Shown here in pieces: positions 1 through 8,526 of a stretch of DNA of 64,000 nucleotides (the stretch's first letter is position 1; every line of letters starts with the position of its first letter). The notes under the pieces are model-generated. The model was not told the DNA's origin and searched no databases. It worked only from the letters and a program-made list of their open reading frames with translations. The DNA comes from Cronobacter dublinensis subsp. dublinensis LMG 23823 (GTDB lineage Bacteria; Pseudomonadota; Gammaproteobacteria; Enterobacterales; Enterobacteriaceae), in NCBI RefSeq assembly GCF_001277235.1, contig NZ_CP012266.1, positions 3,534,001-3,598,000 of the forward strand, given 5' to 3'. The position numbers and the translations under genes are program-made.

Positions 1-544
1 GACTTGCCCACATACGCTGACGGCGTGCTTGCGATATATGCCATGAATTAACATCCATCCATAAAGTTAAGTGGGGCCATTCTGCCTCTAATGTAAAGTT
101 ATGCAAATGGAGGATTAGCGCTGCGCTTAAATTAAGATAATTCCTGGCGATCGCCGTGATTTCTACCCGTTTATCAGCCGGTTAGCGGTAACGCGAGCGA
201 TGCTGACTGCGCTGCTTATCACCGAGGCGGCCAGGCTTACCGTGAGTGGCTCCGGCGTTCTTTTCTTCACTCGTCTCCTCCTTTCTTTCGCTTTCAACCA
301 CACGGGCGTTCCCTTTTGTTTTCCTGCCAAAAAGAGTCCGTTATCATGCTCCCTGCGTTTTCGAAAAACGAAATGACGTTGGCGCTGTAACTATCCCGTC
401 TGACAGGCAACTGACTGACAAGTAATCCGTTAACCTGCGTTTTACGCAGGATTTCATCCGCCGCAATGAGACGACGTGACACTCGACGATAATAACTAAC
501 ATCACTAACTCATTAAAATTTAAGCAAATGGACATCACAAAACG
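1..544. other. Intergenic region upstream of mutS, no convincing gene
   Basis: I see no gene here with a good start and ribosome site. The first 51 bases can be read as the tail of a plus-strand frame ending in TAA at 49-51 (last residues ...LAIYAMN), so an upstream gene may end there, but the fragment is too short to identify. A short minus-strand frame at 294-482 starts with GTG and lacks a Shine-Dalgarno sequence. A small palindrome (CCTGCGT, loop TTT, ACGCAGG) lies at 434-450; it is not followed by a T-run, so I do not call it a terminator. The mutS promoter presumably lies in this region but no clear -35/-10 pair stands out. Confidence 0.4.
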
Positions 545-3106
545 ATGAGCACAAGCGAAACCTTTGACGCCCACACGCCAATGATGCAGCAGTATCTGAA
601 GCTCAAGGCGCAGCACCCTGACATTCTGCTGTTCTACCGCATGGGCGATTTTTACGAACTCTTTTATGACGATGCGAAGCGCGCGTCCCAGCTGCTGGAT
701 ATTTCTCTGACCAAACGCGGCGCCTCGGCGGGCGAGCCTATCCCGATGGCGGGCGTGCCGCATCACGCCGTGGAAAACTATCTGGCGAAGCTGGTGAATC
801 TTGGCGAATCGGTCGCGATTTGCGAACAGATTGGCGACCCGGCCACGTCAAAAGGCCCGGTCGAGCGCAAAGTAGTGCGCATCGTAACGCCCGGCACCAT
901 CAGCGACGAAGCGCTGTTACAGGAGCGTCAGGACAACCTGCTGGCGGCTATCTGGCAGGACGCCAAAGGCTTCGGCTACGCGACGCTTGATATTAGCTCC
1001 GGGCGCTTTCGCTTAACCGAGCCGCAGGACAGAGAAACGATGGCCGCGGAGCTGCAGCGCACCAACCCGGCGGAGCTGCTGTATGCGGAAGATTTCGCTG
1101 AGATGTCGCTGATTGAGGGCCGTCGCGGCCTGCGCCGTCGCCCGCTCTGGGAGTATGAGCTCGATACCGCGCGCCAGCAGCTTAACCTGCAATTCGGCAC
1201 GCGCGATCTCGTGGGCTTCGGCGTCGAAAACGCGCCGCGCGGCCTGTGCGCCGCCGGTTGCCTGTTGCAGTACGTGAAAGACACGCAGCGCACCAGCCTG
1301 CCGCATATCCGCTCGATTACGATGGAGCGCCAGCAGGACGGCATCATTATGGATGCCGCCACGCGCCGCAATCTGGAAATTACCCAGAATCTGGCAGGCG
1401 GTGTGGATAACACGCTGGCGTCAGTGCTGGACTGCACCGTCACGCCGATGGGCAGCCGCATGTTAAAACGCTGGCTGCATATGCCGGTGCGCGATACGAA
1501 CGTGCTGCGTAACCGCCAGCAGGCTATCGCGGCGCTGATGGAATACAGCGCCGACATTCAGCCGGTGCTGCGCCAGGTGGGCGACCTTGAGCGTATTCTG
1601 GCGCGTCTCGCGCTGCGAACCGCCCGCCCTCGCGATTTAGCGCGTATGCGTCACGCCTTCCAGCAACTGCCGACGCTCAGTACGCTGCTTGCCGATATTG
1701 ACGCCGATTATGTGCAAACCCTGCGCGGGCAGATGGGCGACTTCGCCGAACTCAGAGACCTGCTGGAGCGCGCGATCATTGAAGCGCCGCCGGTACTGGT
1801 ACGCGACGGCGGCGTCATTGCGCCTGGCTATCACGAAGAGCTCGACGAATGGCGGGCGCTCGCCGACGGCGCGACCGATTACCTCGACCGGCTGGAAATA
1901 CGCGAGCGCGAAAAGCTCGGCATCGACACGCTCAAAGTGGGTTTTAACGCGGTACACGGCTATTTCATCCAGGTCAGCCGCGGGCAGAGTCACATGGTGC
2001 CTATCCACTACGTGCGCCGCCAGACGCTGAAAAACGCCGAACGCTACATTATTCCTGAGCTGAAAGAGTACGAAGACAAGGTCCTGACCTCGAAAGGCAA
2101 GGCGCTGGCGCTGGAAAAACAGCTCTACGACGAGCTGTTCGACCTGTTGCTGCCGCACCTCGCAGAGCTGCAGAAAAGCGCCGCGGCGCTGGCGGAACTG
2201 GACGTGCTGGCGAACCTCGCCGAGCGCGCCGACACGCTGAACTACCACTGCCCGACCCTCACCGACAAGCCGGGCATTCGCCTGGTGGAAGGCCGTCACC
2301 CGGTGGTGGAGCGCGTGCTGAACGAGCCGTTTATCGCCAACCCGCTCTCGTTAAGCCCGCAGCGCCGGATGTTGATTATCACCGGTCCGAACATGGGTGG
2401 TAAAAGTACCTATATGCGCCAGACGGCGCTGATTGTGCTGATGGCGTATATCGGGAGCTTTGTACCTGCAGAAGAAGCGGAAATCGGCCCGATCGACAGG
2501 ATCTTTACCCGCGTGGGCGCGGCGGACGATCTGGCGTCCGGTCGCTCGACGTTTATGGTGGAGATGACCGAAACCGCCAATATTCTGCATAACGCCACCG
2601 AGCACAGTCTGGTGCTGATGGATGAAATCGGGCGCGGGACGTCAACCTATGACGGGCTGTCGCTCGCCTGGGCGTGCGCCGAGAGCCTCGCCAACCGCAT
2701 TAAAGCGCTGACGCTGTTCGCCACGCACTATTTTGAGCTGACCCAGTTGCCGGAGAAAATGGAAGGCGTCGCGAACGTGCATCTGGATGCCATTGAGCAT
2801 GGCGATACGATTGCCTTTATGCACAGCGTACAGGACGGCGCGGCGAGCAAGAGTTATGGCCTCGCGGTCGCGGCGCTGGCGGGCGTGCCGAAAGAGGTGA
2901 TTAAGCGCGCGCGCCAGAAGCTGCGCGAGCTGGAGAGCCTTTCTGGCAATGCGGCGGCGACACAGGTGGACGGCACCCAGATGTCGCTATTATCTGCCGC
3001 GGAAGAGACCAGTCCGGCGGTTGAGGCACTGGAAAATCTTGACCCGGATTCGCTTTCGCCGCGTCAGGCGCTGGAGTGGATTTATCGGTTAAAAAGCCTC
3101 GTGTAA
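545..3106 (+). CDS. mutS: DNA mismatch repair protein MutS
   Basis: MutS recognises base mismatches and small loops and, with MutL and MutH, starts strand-directed repair in the cytoplasm. The protein has 853 residues, the length of E. coli MutS. The mismatch-wedge motif F36-Y-E38 is present near the N-terminus (GDFYELF), and the Walker A motif GPNMGGKST lies near residue 616, followed by the ABC-type signature and Walker B (LVLMDEIGRGTSTYDG). The C-terminal tail is intact (ends WIYRLKSLV). The start at FDAHTPMMQQY matches the family, although the Shine-Dalgarno sequence is weak. It stands alone on the plus strand next to the variable mutS-rpoS segment. Identification is certain. Confidence 0.99.
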   Translation: MSTSETFDAHTPMMQQYLKLKAQHPDILLFYRMGDFYELFYDDAKRASQLLDISLTKRGASAGEPIPMAGVPHHAVENYLAKLVNLGESVAICEQIGDPATSKGPVERKVVRIVTPGTISDEALLQERQDNLLAAIWQDAKGFGYATLDISSGRFRLTEPQDRETMAAELQRTNPAELLYAEDFAEMSLIEGRRGLRRRPLWEYELDTARQQLNLQFGTRDLVGFGVENAPRGLCAAGCLLQYVKDTQRTSLPHIRSITMERQQDGIIMDAATRRNLEITQNLAGGVDNTLASVLDCTVTPMGSRMLKRWLHMPVRDTNVLRNRQQAIAALMEYSADIQPVLRQVGDLERILARLALRTARPRDLARMRHAFQQLPTLSTLLADIDADYVQTLRGQMGDFAELRDLLERAIIEAPPVLVRDGGVIAPGYHEELDEWRALADGATDYLDRLEIREREKLGIDTLKVGFNAVHGYFIQVSRGQSHMVPIHYVRRQTLKNAERYIIPELKEYEDKVLTSKGKALALEKQLYDELFDLLLPHLAELQKSAAALAELDVLANLAERADTLNYHCPTLTDKPGIRLVEGRHPVVERVLNEPFIANPLSLSPQRRMLIITGPNMGGKSTYMRQTALIVLMAYIGSFVPAEEAEIGPIDRIFTRVGAADDLASGRSTFMVEMTETANILHNATEHSLVLMDEIGRGTSTYDGLSLAWACAESLANRIKALTLFATHYFELTQLPEKMEGVANVHLDAIEHGDTIAFMHSVQDGAASKSYGLAVAALAGVPKEVIKRARQKLRELESLSGNAAATQVDGTQMSLLSAAEETSPAVEALENLDPDSLSPRQALEWIYRLKSLV

Positions 3107-3112
3107 CGCAAC

Positions 3113-3197
3113 GGCGGGTAGCGCTGCGCTCCCCGCCCTGCCTTCTACATCACCTCTGTTAATACCTGTAGGGCGGGTTAAGCGCAGCGCCCCCACC
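3113..3197. repeat. REP-like inverted pair downstream of mutS
   Basis: Two REP-type units lie head to head: GGCGGGT...CCCCGCC at 3113-3137 and GGCGGGT...CCCCACC at 3172-3197. Their inner parts (GCGCTGCGCT and AAGCGCAGCG) are reverse complements, so the pair could fold as a BIME-like structure. The same GGCGGGT/ACCCGCC unit recurs at 23058 and 53810. It sits directly behind the mutS stop codon. Confidence 0.75.
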
Positions 3198-3232
3198 GTT
3201 CCCCAGTAATATTACGCATACCGGCTTTTCAC

Positions 3233-3253
3233 CCTCTTCCCTGCGGGAAGAGG
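3233..3253. repeat. Palindromic intergenic element with 9-bp stem
   Basis: CCTCTTCCC and GGGAAGAGG form a perfect 9-bp stem around a TGC loop. It resembles the short palindromic units of the type CCCTCTCCC..GGGAGAGGG that are scattered between genes in many enterobacteria. There is no T-run on either side, so it may not be a terminator. It separates mutS from the convergent decarboxylase operon. Confidence 0.5.
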
Positions 3254-3270
3254 TCAGGCTGAGGCGTATA

Positions 3271-3507
3271 TTACCGCTTATCCTCTGAGAGCAGCGGCGG
3301 CACGGTCGGCACTTCCGGCGCGTTATCGATATCCGCCTGCGTCATCCGGAACGCCTCGGGATAATGCTCGCGGCTGGTGCGGCGCAGCGGCTCGGTGTCG
3401 CGCCAGGTGTACAGACAATGCTGGCACTGATACACCGTCCAGACGCCTTTTACCGGCGACGTCGCCATAATTTCGATGGTTTCATCGGCACAACGTGGAC
3501 AAATCAT
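3271..3507 (-). CDS. bsdD: Hydroxyarylic acid decarboxylase subunit D (BsdD/YclD family)
   Basis: This 78-residue protein is the small third subunit of non-oxidative hydroxyarylic acid (4-hydroxybenzoate/vanillate type) decarboxylases. It has two CxxC pairs, CPRC at residues 3-6 and CQHC near residue 28, which suggest a zinc ribbon. It is the last gene of a B-C-D operon, 9 bases after the UbiD-like gene. The symbol follows Bacillus subtilis; enterobacterial names include yclD, ecdD and kpdD. The exact role of subunit D is not well understood. Confidence 0.88.
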   Translation of the reverse strand: MICPRCADETIEIMATSPVKGVWTVYQCQHCLYTWRDTEPLRRTSREHYPEAFRMTQADIDNAPEVPTVPPLLSEDKR

Positions 3508-3516
3508 CTCGTCTCC

Positions 3517-4947
3517 TTATTTTTTACGGTTCGCCAGCATGGCGGTCAGTTTTTCCACCCACAGCGGGGTTTCCGGCAGGTCTTTCACCGGCTGGCTGTA
3601 GTGGCCGCGGTTGTCCGGCGCAACCGGCGTCGTGGCGTCGATAATCAGCTTATCGGTAATGCCTGCGGGGCTTGAGCCAGGGTCAAGTTCCAGCACCGAC
3701 ATATTCGGCAGCTGCACCAGATCGCCTGCCGGGTTGACCTTCGAGGAGAGCGCCCACATCACCTGCGGCAGATCGAACGGATCAACGTCTTCATCGACCA
3801 TAATCACCATCTTCACGTAGCCGAGCCCGTGCGGCGTCGTCATCGCACGCAGGCCCACCGCGCGAGCAAAACCGCCGTAGCGTTTTTTCGTGGAGATAAT
3901 CGCAAGCAGCCCGTGGGTGTACATCGCGTTGACCGCCTGCACCTCCGGGAACTCCGCTTTCAGCTGTTGATAAAGCGGCACGCAGGTAGCCGGGCCGATC
4001 AGGTAGTCGATTTCAGTCCACGGCATGCCGAGGTAGAGCGATTCGAAAATCGGTTTGGTGCGGTAAGAGACTTTATCGATACGCACTACCGTCATATTGC
4101 GCCCGCCGGAATAGTGGCCGGTGAATTCACCGAACGGCCCTTCTATTTCGCGTTTGCGCCCTTCAATCACCCCTTCCAGGATCACTTCCGAGCCCCACGG
4201 CACATCAAAACCCGTCAGCGGCGAGGTGGCTATCGGGTACGGGCTTTCGCGCAGCGCGCCCGCCATTTCATACTCCGACTGATCGTATTTCAGCGGTGTG
4301 GCGCCCATCAGCGTGATGATGGGATCATTGCCAAGCGTAATCGCAACCGGCAGATCCTCGCCGCGCTCTTCGGCTTTATGCAGGTGCAGCGCGATATCGT
4401 GCATCGGCACCGGTTGCAGGCCGAGCTTACGCTTGCCTTTAACTTCCATGCGATAAATGCCGACGTTCTGCTTGCCGAAGTGTTCCGGATCCAGCGGGTC
4501 GCGCGACACCACGCAGGCTTTATCAAGATAGAAGCCGCCGTCACCGTCGTTTAAGCGAAACAGCGGCAGGATGTCGAACAGGTTAATGTCATCGCCTTCG
4601 ACGCTGTTTTCCGCCCACGGCGGATTGTCGCGGCGTTCGGGCGCGACCGGAAAGGTATCCCAGCGGCGGATAAACTCTTCAATTTGCTGCTTCACCGGCG
4701 TGTTGGGCGGCAGACCGAGCGAAATCGCGTGGTTTTGCCACGAGCCGATGGTATTCATCGCGACCCGCGCATCGGTAAAGCCGCGAATATTGTCAAACCA
4801 GAGCGCGGGCGCGCCTTCACCGATGCGTCCAGCCGCGTTGGCGGCGGCAGCGATGTCCGGCTCCGCCTGTACTTCCTCGCGGATCCGCAGTAGTTGTCCC
4901 TGCTCATCAAGCGCCTGTAAAAAACTGCGCAGATCGTCAAACGCCAT
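3517..4947 (-). CDS. bsdC: Hydroxyarylic acid decarboxylase, UbiD-family catalytic subunit C
   Basis: This is a UbiD-type decarboxylase of 476 residues that uses prenylated FMN, made by the UbiX-like partner encoded next to it, to remove the carboxyl group of 4-hydroxybenzoate, vanillate or related aromatic acids and give a phenol. The family signature EIEGPFGEFTGHYSGG is present in the middle of the protein, and the fold begins with the usual MAFDDLRSFLQALDEQGQL. It differs from the ubiquinone gene ubiD by its operon with B and D subunits. The substrate cannot be fixed from sequence: 4-hydroxybenzoate, vanillate and protocatechuate are all possible. It starts 10 bases after the B-subunit stop. 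Confidence 0.92.
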   Translation of the reverse strand: MAFDDLRSFLQALDEQGQLLRIREEVQAEPDIAAAANAAGRIGEGAPALWFDNIRGFTDARVAMNTIGSWQNHAISLGLPPNTPVKQQIEEFIRRWDTFPVAPERRDNPPWAENSVEGDDINLFDILPLFRLNDGDGGFYLDKACVVSRDPLDPEHFGKQNVGIYRMEVKGKRKLGLQPVPMHDIALHLHKAEERGEDLPVAITLGNDPIITLMGATPLKYDQSEYEMAGALRESPYPIATSPLTGFDVPWGSEVILEGVIEGRKREIEGPFGEFTGHYSGGRNMTVVRIDKVSYRTKPIFESLYLGMPWTEIDYLIGPATCVPLYQQLKAEFPEVQAVNAMYTHGLLAIISTKKRYGGFARAVGLRAMTTPHGLGYVKMVIMVDEDVDPFDLPQVMWALSSKVNPAGDLVQLPNMSVLELDPGSSPAGITDKLIIDATTPVAPDNRGHYSQPVKDLPETPLWVEKLTAMLANRKK

Positions 4948-4957
4948 GCGTTTCTCC

Positions 4958-5560
4958 TTATCGTGATAAATGGGTGTCAGCTTGTTCTTTCGCGGGGCCC
5001 AGCCCCTGCCAGCGGCGGGCGTTGCGGGCGTCGAGCCCGAACTGATCGAGCACGCGGGCGACGATATGGTTGATGATGTCGTCCAGCGACTGGGGATGGT
5101 TGTACCAGGCGGGCATGGGCGGCACGATGGCCACGCCCATGCGCGAAAGCGCCAGCAGGTTTTCCAGATGGATCGTGCTGAGCGGTGTTTCGCGCGGCAC
5201 CAGCACCAGTTTGCGGCCCTCTTTCAGCACCACGTCGGCGGCGCGGCCCACCAGCCCTTCGGCATACCCGGCGCGGATGCCCGCCAGCGTTTTCATGCTG
5301 CAGGGAATAATTACCATGCCGTCGGTGCGAAACGATCCGGAGGAAATGGCCGCCGCCTGATCCGCCGGACTGTGTACGACATCGGCCAGCCCCGCCACCT
5401 CCTCCTGCCAGGAGTACGGCGTTTCCAGCTCAATCGTGGTTCTGGCCCATTTCGACATCACCAGGTGGGTTTCCACGTCGGGCATCGCTTTTAGCGCCTG
5501 CAACAGCGCGACCCCAAGCGGCGCGCCGGTCGCGCCCGTCATTCCGACTATCAGTCTCAT
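4958..5560 (-). CDS. bsdB: UbiX-like flavin prenyltransferase, decarboxylase subunit B
   Basis: A 200-residue protein of the UbiX/Pad1 family, which attaches dimethylallyl to FMN to make the prenylated FMN cofactor of UbiD enzymes. The N-terminus has the flavin-binding pattern MRLIVGMTGATGAPLG, and later the motifs SSGSFRTDGMVIIPCSMKTLA and LVPRETPLSTIHLENL are present. It is the first gene of the BCD operon, so cofactor maker and decarboxylase are co-expressed. The start is preceded by a Shine-Dalgarno sequence (TTGAGGTAAC), and a 16-bp palindrome lies 16 bases further upstream. It is a paralogue of the housekeeping ubiX, which is elsewhere in such genomes. Confidence 0.93.
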   Translation of the reverse strand: MRLIVGMTGATGAPLGVALLQALKAMPDVETHLVMSKWARTTIELETPYSWQEEVAGLADVVHSPADQAAAISSGSFRTDGMVIIPCSMKTLAGIRAGYAEGLVGRAADVVLKEGRKLVLVPRETPLSTIHLENLLALSRMGVAIVPPMPAWYNHPQSLDDIINHIVARVLDQFGLDARNARRWQGLGPAKEQADTHLSR

Positions 5561-5576
5561 GCGTTACCTCAATTAT

Positions 5577-5592
5577 TGTTCGTGTACGAACA
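5577..5592. promoter_or_regulatory. Palindromic operator candidate for the MarR regulator
   Basis: TGTTCGT and ACGAACA form perfect 7-bp arms around GT, 16 bases upstream of the bsdB start codon. The 10-mer GTTCGTGTAC of this site recurs exactly at 5634-5643, giving a second site about five helical turns away. Between them on the minus strand lies TTGTCA (5625-5630), a plausible -35 box. The position between bsdB and the divergent MarR gene fits an operator for that regulator; binding is inferred. Confidence 0.6.
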
Positions 5593-5731
5593 TATAAAAT
5601 AAAGTACGCCTGCCTGAGGAGGCTGACAAGATCGTTCGTGTACAGTCACACTTTTTGTTAAAACATCGTCGCGTGATCAATCCGCGCCGGAGCGGTTATG
5701 ATGGGGAGAAGATCCTGAACCCGGAGAGCGC

Positions 5732-6139
5732 ATGGCCGTTAAACAACAGGCGTTTCACTTATTACGCCAGCTTTTTCAGCGTCATACGGCGCAGTGGCAG
5801 CTGGCGCTGCCCGAACTGACCAAGCCGCAATATGCGGTGCTGCGTTCCATCGCCGAAAGCCCTGGCATTGAACAGGTCGCGTTGATGGAAGCGGCCGTCA
5901 GCACCAAAGCGACGCTCGCGGAGATGCTTAGCCGCATGGAGAGCCGCGGGCTGGTGCGCCGTGAAAGCGCGCCGGAAGATAAGCGCCGCCGGTTTATTTA
6001 CCTGACGCCGGAAGGCGAGGCGCTGCTGCACGCCAGCATTCCCAAAGGCGATGCGGTGGACGAGGCGTTTTTAGGCAAGCTCAGCGCCGACGAGCGGGCG
6101 CAGTTCGCCGCGCTTATCGCAAGGATGATTGACGAATAA
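5732..6139 (+). CDS. MarR-family transcriptional regulator
   Basis: This 135-residue protein has the winged-helix layout of MarR/SlyA regulators: an N-terminal dimer helix, a recognition helix around EAAVSTKATLAEMLSRMESRGLV and a wing with the acidic-basic turn RRESAPEDKRRRFIYLTPEG. It is transcribed away from the BCD decarboxylase operon with about 170 bases between them, where two copies of GTTCGTGTAC lie. The likely job is repression of that operon, relieved by a phenolic ligand. A Shine-Dalgarno sequence (GGAGAG) precedes the ATG. Similar slyA-like genes accompany this operon in other enterics at the mutS-rpoS site. Confidence 0.88.
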   Translation: MAVKQQAFHLLRQLFQRHTAQWQLALPELTKPQYAVLRSIAESPGIEQVALMEAAVSTKATLAEMLSRMESRGLVRRESAPEDKRRRFIYLTPEGEALLHASIPKGDAVDEAFLGKLSADERAQFAALIARMIDE

Positions 6140-6141
6140 CG

Positions 6142-7044
6142 CTACGGCTCGCCTGCGGCGCGGGCGCGCAGAAAATCGATAAACCCCCGCACCTTGCCGG
6201 AAACATGCCGCGCATCGGGGTAGACCGCATAGACGCCCTGCGCCGGAAAACGGTACGCCGGGAGCAGACGCACCAGCGTCCCCCGTGCCAGCGCGTCGGC
6301 CACCAGCCATTCCGGCAGCAGCGCCACGCCGCAGCCTTCCAGCGCAAAGGTCATTAACGCGCCAGCGCTGTCGGCGGCAATCGCGGGCGGGCGCGTGATG
6401 TCAAACTCTGCCGGCGCGTTGTCCGGGCCGGTGAGTGCCCAGCGCAGCGGCGACGAAAGCCGGGTATGCACCAGCCAGTCTGCTTTGCTGAGCGCTTCGA
6501 GCGACGAGACCGGGTGGCGCTCAAGCCATTGCGGTGACGCGACCGGGAAAATGGCAAAGCGCGAAATCAGCGCCGCGCGGTAAGCGGAGTCCTGCAAGGT
6601 GCCGAGCCGGATAGCAACATCCACGCGCTGCGAAATTAAATCGGCAGGCTGCGAGGAAGAAAAGTGGCGGATGCGCAGCGCGGGATGCGCCCGGCTGAAC
6701 GCCGCCAGCGCCGGGCCGACCACATGGTTTGCGTATTCCGGCGTGGTGGTGACGCGCAGCTCGCCGCTAAAGCCCTGATGGCTCGCCTGCACCTCTTCAC
6801 GCAGCGCATCGGCATCTTTCAAAAGCGTGAGGCTGCGCTGATAAAGCCGCTCGCCCGCATCGGTTAACGTCAGGCGACGCGTCGAGCGCAGCAGCAGCGT
6901 CACGCCAAGCTCAGCCTCAAGCTGGCGGAGATTAAAACTCACCACCGCTTTGGTCTGGCCGAGCGCGACGGCGGCGGCGGTAAAGCTACCAGCATCCACA
7001 ACGGCGACGAAAGTCGCCAGCCGCGATAAGTTAAGCATTTTCAT
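6142..7044 (-). CDS. LysR-family transcriptional regulator
   Basis: This is a typical LysR protein of about 300 residues. The N-terminal helix-turn-helix reads LSRLATFVAVVDAGSFTAAA..LGQTKAVVSFNLRQLEAELG, followed by the conserved RSTRRLTLTDAGE; the C-terminal part is the two-lobed effector domain. Three in-frame ATG codons (7059, 7044, 7038) are possible; I prefer 7044 because the most upstream one overlaps a palindrome at 7054-7072. It is divergent from an MFS transporter gene, so it probably controls that gene. Its 3' end abuts the MarR gene (convergent, 2 bases apart). The effector is unknown. Confidence 0.88.
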   Translation of the reverse strand: MKMLNLSRLATFVAVVDAGSFTAAAVALGQTKAVVSFNLRQLEAELGVTLLLRSTRRLTLTDAGERLYQRSLTLLKDADALREEVQASHQGFSGELRVTTTPEYANHVVGPALAAFSRAHPALRIRHFSSSQPADLISQRVDVAIRLGTLQDSAYRAALISRFAIFPVASPQWLERHPVSSLEALSKADWLVHTRLSSPLRWALTGPDNAPAEFDITRPPAIAADSAGALMTFALEGCGVALLPEWLVADALARGTLVRLLPAYRFPAQGVYAVYPDARHVSGKVRGFIDFLRARAAGEP

Positions 7045-7053
7045 CACGCTGAT

Positions 7054-7072
7054 TGTCAAAAAAGTTTTGACA
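7054..7072. promoter_or_regulatory. Palindromic LysR operator candidate
   Basis: TGTCAAAA and TTTTGACA form perfect 8-bp arms around AAG in the short gap between the divergent lysR and MFS genes. The right arm also contains a TTGACA hexamer (7067-7072) that could serve as a -35 box for the plus-strand transporter gene. Placement and symmetry suggest binding by the adjacent LysR protein. Confidence 0.55.
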
Positions 7073-7146
7073 GTATATCAACCCGGCCACGGTTTTTCCT
7101 GACGCGCCGGGCGTTTACAGTGCCCTTCTTCCACTGAGGGCATACC

Positions 7147-8526
7147 ATGACCTACCGCAACCGCGTCACACTGATTTACCTGCTGGGCTTTTTTCTGGAC
7201 TTGATCAATATGTTTATCGCGGCGGTGGCTTTTCCCGCTATCGGCGAGGCGCTGAACGCGACGGTGACGCAGCTTGCCTGGATTAGTAACGGTTACATCG
7301 CCGGCCTGACGGTGGTTATTCCGCTCAGCGCCTGGCTCACGCAGCGTCTGGGCGCGCGGCGCGTATTTTTACTCTCGCTGACGCTCTTCAGCCTCGCCAC
7401 TGCCGCCTGCGGTATGGCCGCGTCGCTGCCGTCGCTTATTTTCTGGCGCGTCATACAGGGTGCGGGCGGCGGCCTGCTGATCCCGACAGGCCAGGCGCTG
7501 GCGTGGCAGCTGTTTGCGAAGCATGAGCGCGCGCGGCTGTCGTCTGCCGTGATGCTCACTGGCCTGCTGGCGCCTGCGCTGTCGCCCGCGCTCGGCGGCG
7601 TGCTGGTGCAGGCCGCCAGCTGGCACTGGGTTTTTTTAGCCAGTCTTCCGCTCTCGCTGGCGGCGCTGCTGATGGCCTGGCGCTGGCTGAAACCGGACGC
7701 GACGCCTGCCGCTCGCCGCCCGCCTGATATCGCGGGCGCGCTTTCCGGCGCGGGGGGGCTGTTGCTGTTGTTATACGGACTGAACGGGCTTAGCGAGAAT
7801 ACGCAGCCGCTGCGGGCGGCGATATCGCTCACAGGCGGCGCGGCGCTTATCGTCTGGATGCTGCGTCGTTGCCGCCATCACGCCGCGCCGCTGCTGAAGG
7901 TGCATCTCATGGGCGAGCCGCTGATGCGTTTCTCCATGCTGGTCTATCAGTGCGTGCCCGGCATGTTTATTGGCGTGAACGTGGTCGGCATGTTCTGGCT
8001 ACAGACGGTTGCCGGGCTCTCTGCGGCCGCCAGTGGCGCCCTGATGGTGCCCTGGTCGATGGCGTCGTTTATGGCGATTTCCGCAACCGCCCGGCTGTTT
8101 AACCGTCTCGGCCCGCGTCCGCTGATTATCACCGGCTGCCTGTTGCAGGCGGCCGGTATCGTACTGCTGACGCAGGTCGCGCCTGGCAGCCCGTGGGCGC
8201 TGCTGGTTACCGCGTTTAGTTTGATGGGCGCGGGCGGCAGCCTGTGCAGCAGCACGGCGCAGAGCAGCGCGTTTTTGCACACCGCGAACGCGGATATGCC
8301 TGACGCCAGCGCGCTGTGGAATATTAACCGCCAGCTCAGCTTCTGCTTTGGCGTCACGCTTATCAGCGTCGCCCTGAACGTGCTGATGCATCTGCTCGCG
8401 CCCGCCGCCGCCTGGCGCGCCACCTTTACGCTTGCGGCGGCGCTGACGCTGCTGCCGGTCTTTTTCGCGTGGCGACTGCCTTCTGCGGCGGTCGTTCTGT
8501 CATTTTTATCAGAGAAGGAGAAGTGA
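7147..8526 (+). CDS. MFS transporter, DHA2-type drug/metabolite efflux
   Basis: A 459-residue integral inner-membrane protein of the major facilitator superfamily. The hydrophobic segments and the length match the DHA2 (14-helix) drug:H+ antiporter family; motifs include the motif-A-like loop AWLTQRLGARRVFLLSL and the motif-C-like GLLAPALSPALGGVL in helix 5, which is typical for exporters. It is transcribed divergently from the LysR gene and overlaps the next gene by one base (TGATG), so the two are translationally coupled. The substrate cannot be deduced; an aromatic or antimicrobial compound is a guess from the context of a phenolic-acid decarboxylase cluster. Confidence 0.88.
   Translation: MTYRNRVTLIYLLGFFLDLINMFIAAVAFPAIGEALNATVTQLAWISNGYIAGLTVVIPLSAWLTQRLGARRVFLLSLTLFSLATAACGMAASLPSLIFWRVIQGAGGGLLIPTGQALAWQLFAKHERARLSSAVMLTGLLAPALSPALGGVLVQAASWHWVFLASLPLSLAALLMAWRWLKPDATPAARRPPDIAGALSGAGGLLLLLYGLNGLSENTQPLRAAISLTGGAALIVWMLRRCRHHAAPLLKVHLMGEPLMRFSMLVYQCVPGMFIGVNVVGMFWLQTVAGLSAAASGALMVPWSMASFMAISATARLFNRLGPRPLIITGCLLQAAGIVLLTQVAPGSPWALLVTAFSLMGAGGSLCSSTAQSSAFLHTANADMPDASALWNINRQLSFCFGVTLISVALNVLMHLLAPAAAWRATFTLAAALTLLPVFFAWRLPSAAVVLSFLSEKEK

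Noticed and set aside
434..450. Hairpin CCTGCGT/ACGCAGG upstream of mutS as terminator
   Set aside because: No T-run on either strand; short stem and no identified upstream gene.
294..482. A 62-codon minus-strand frame upstream of mutS
   Set aside because: GTG start without Shine-Dalgarno sequence, no family resemblance; composition alone does not support it.
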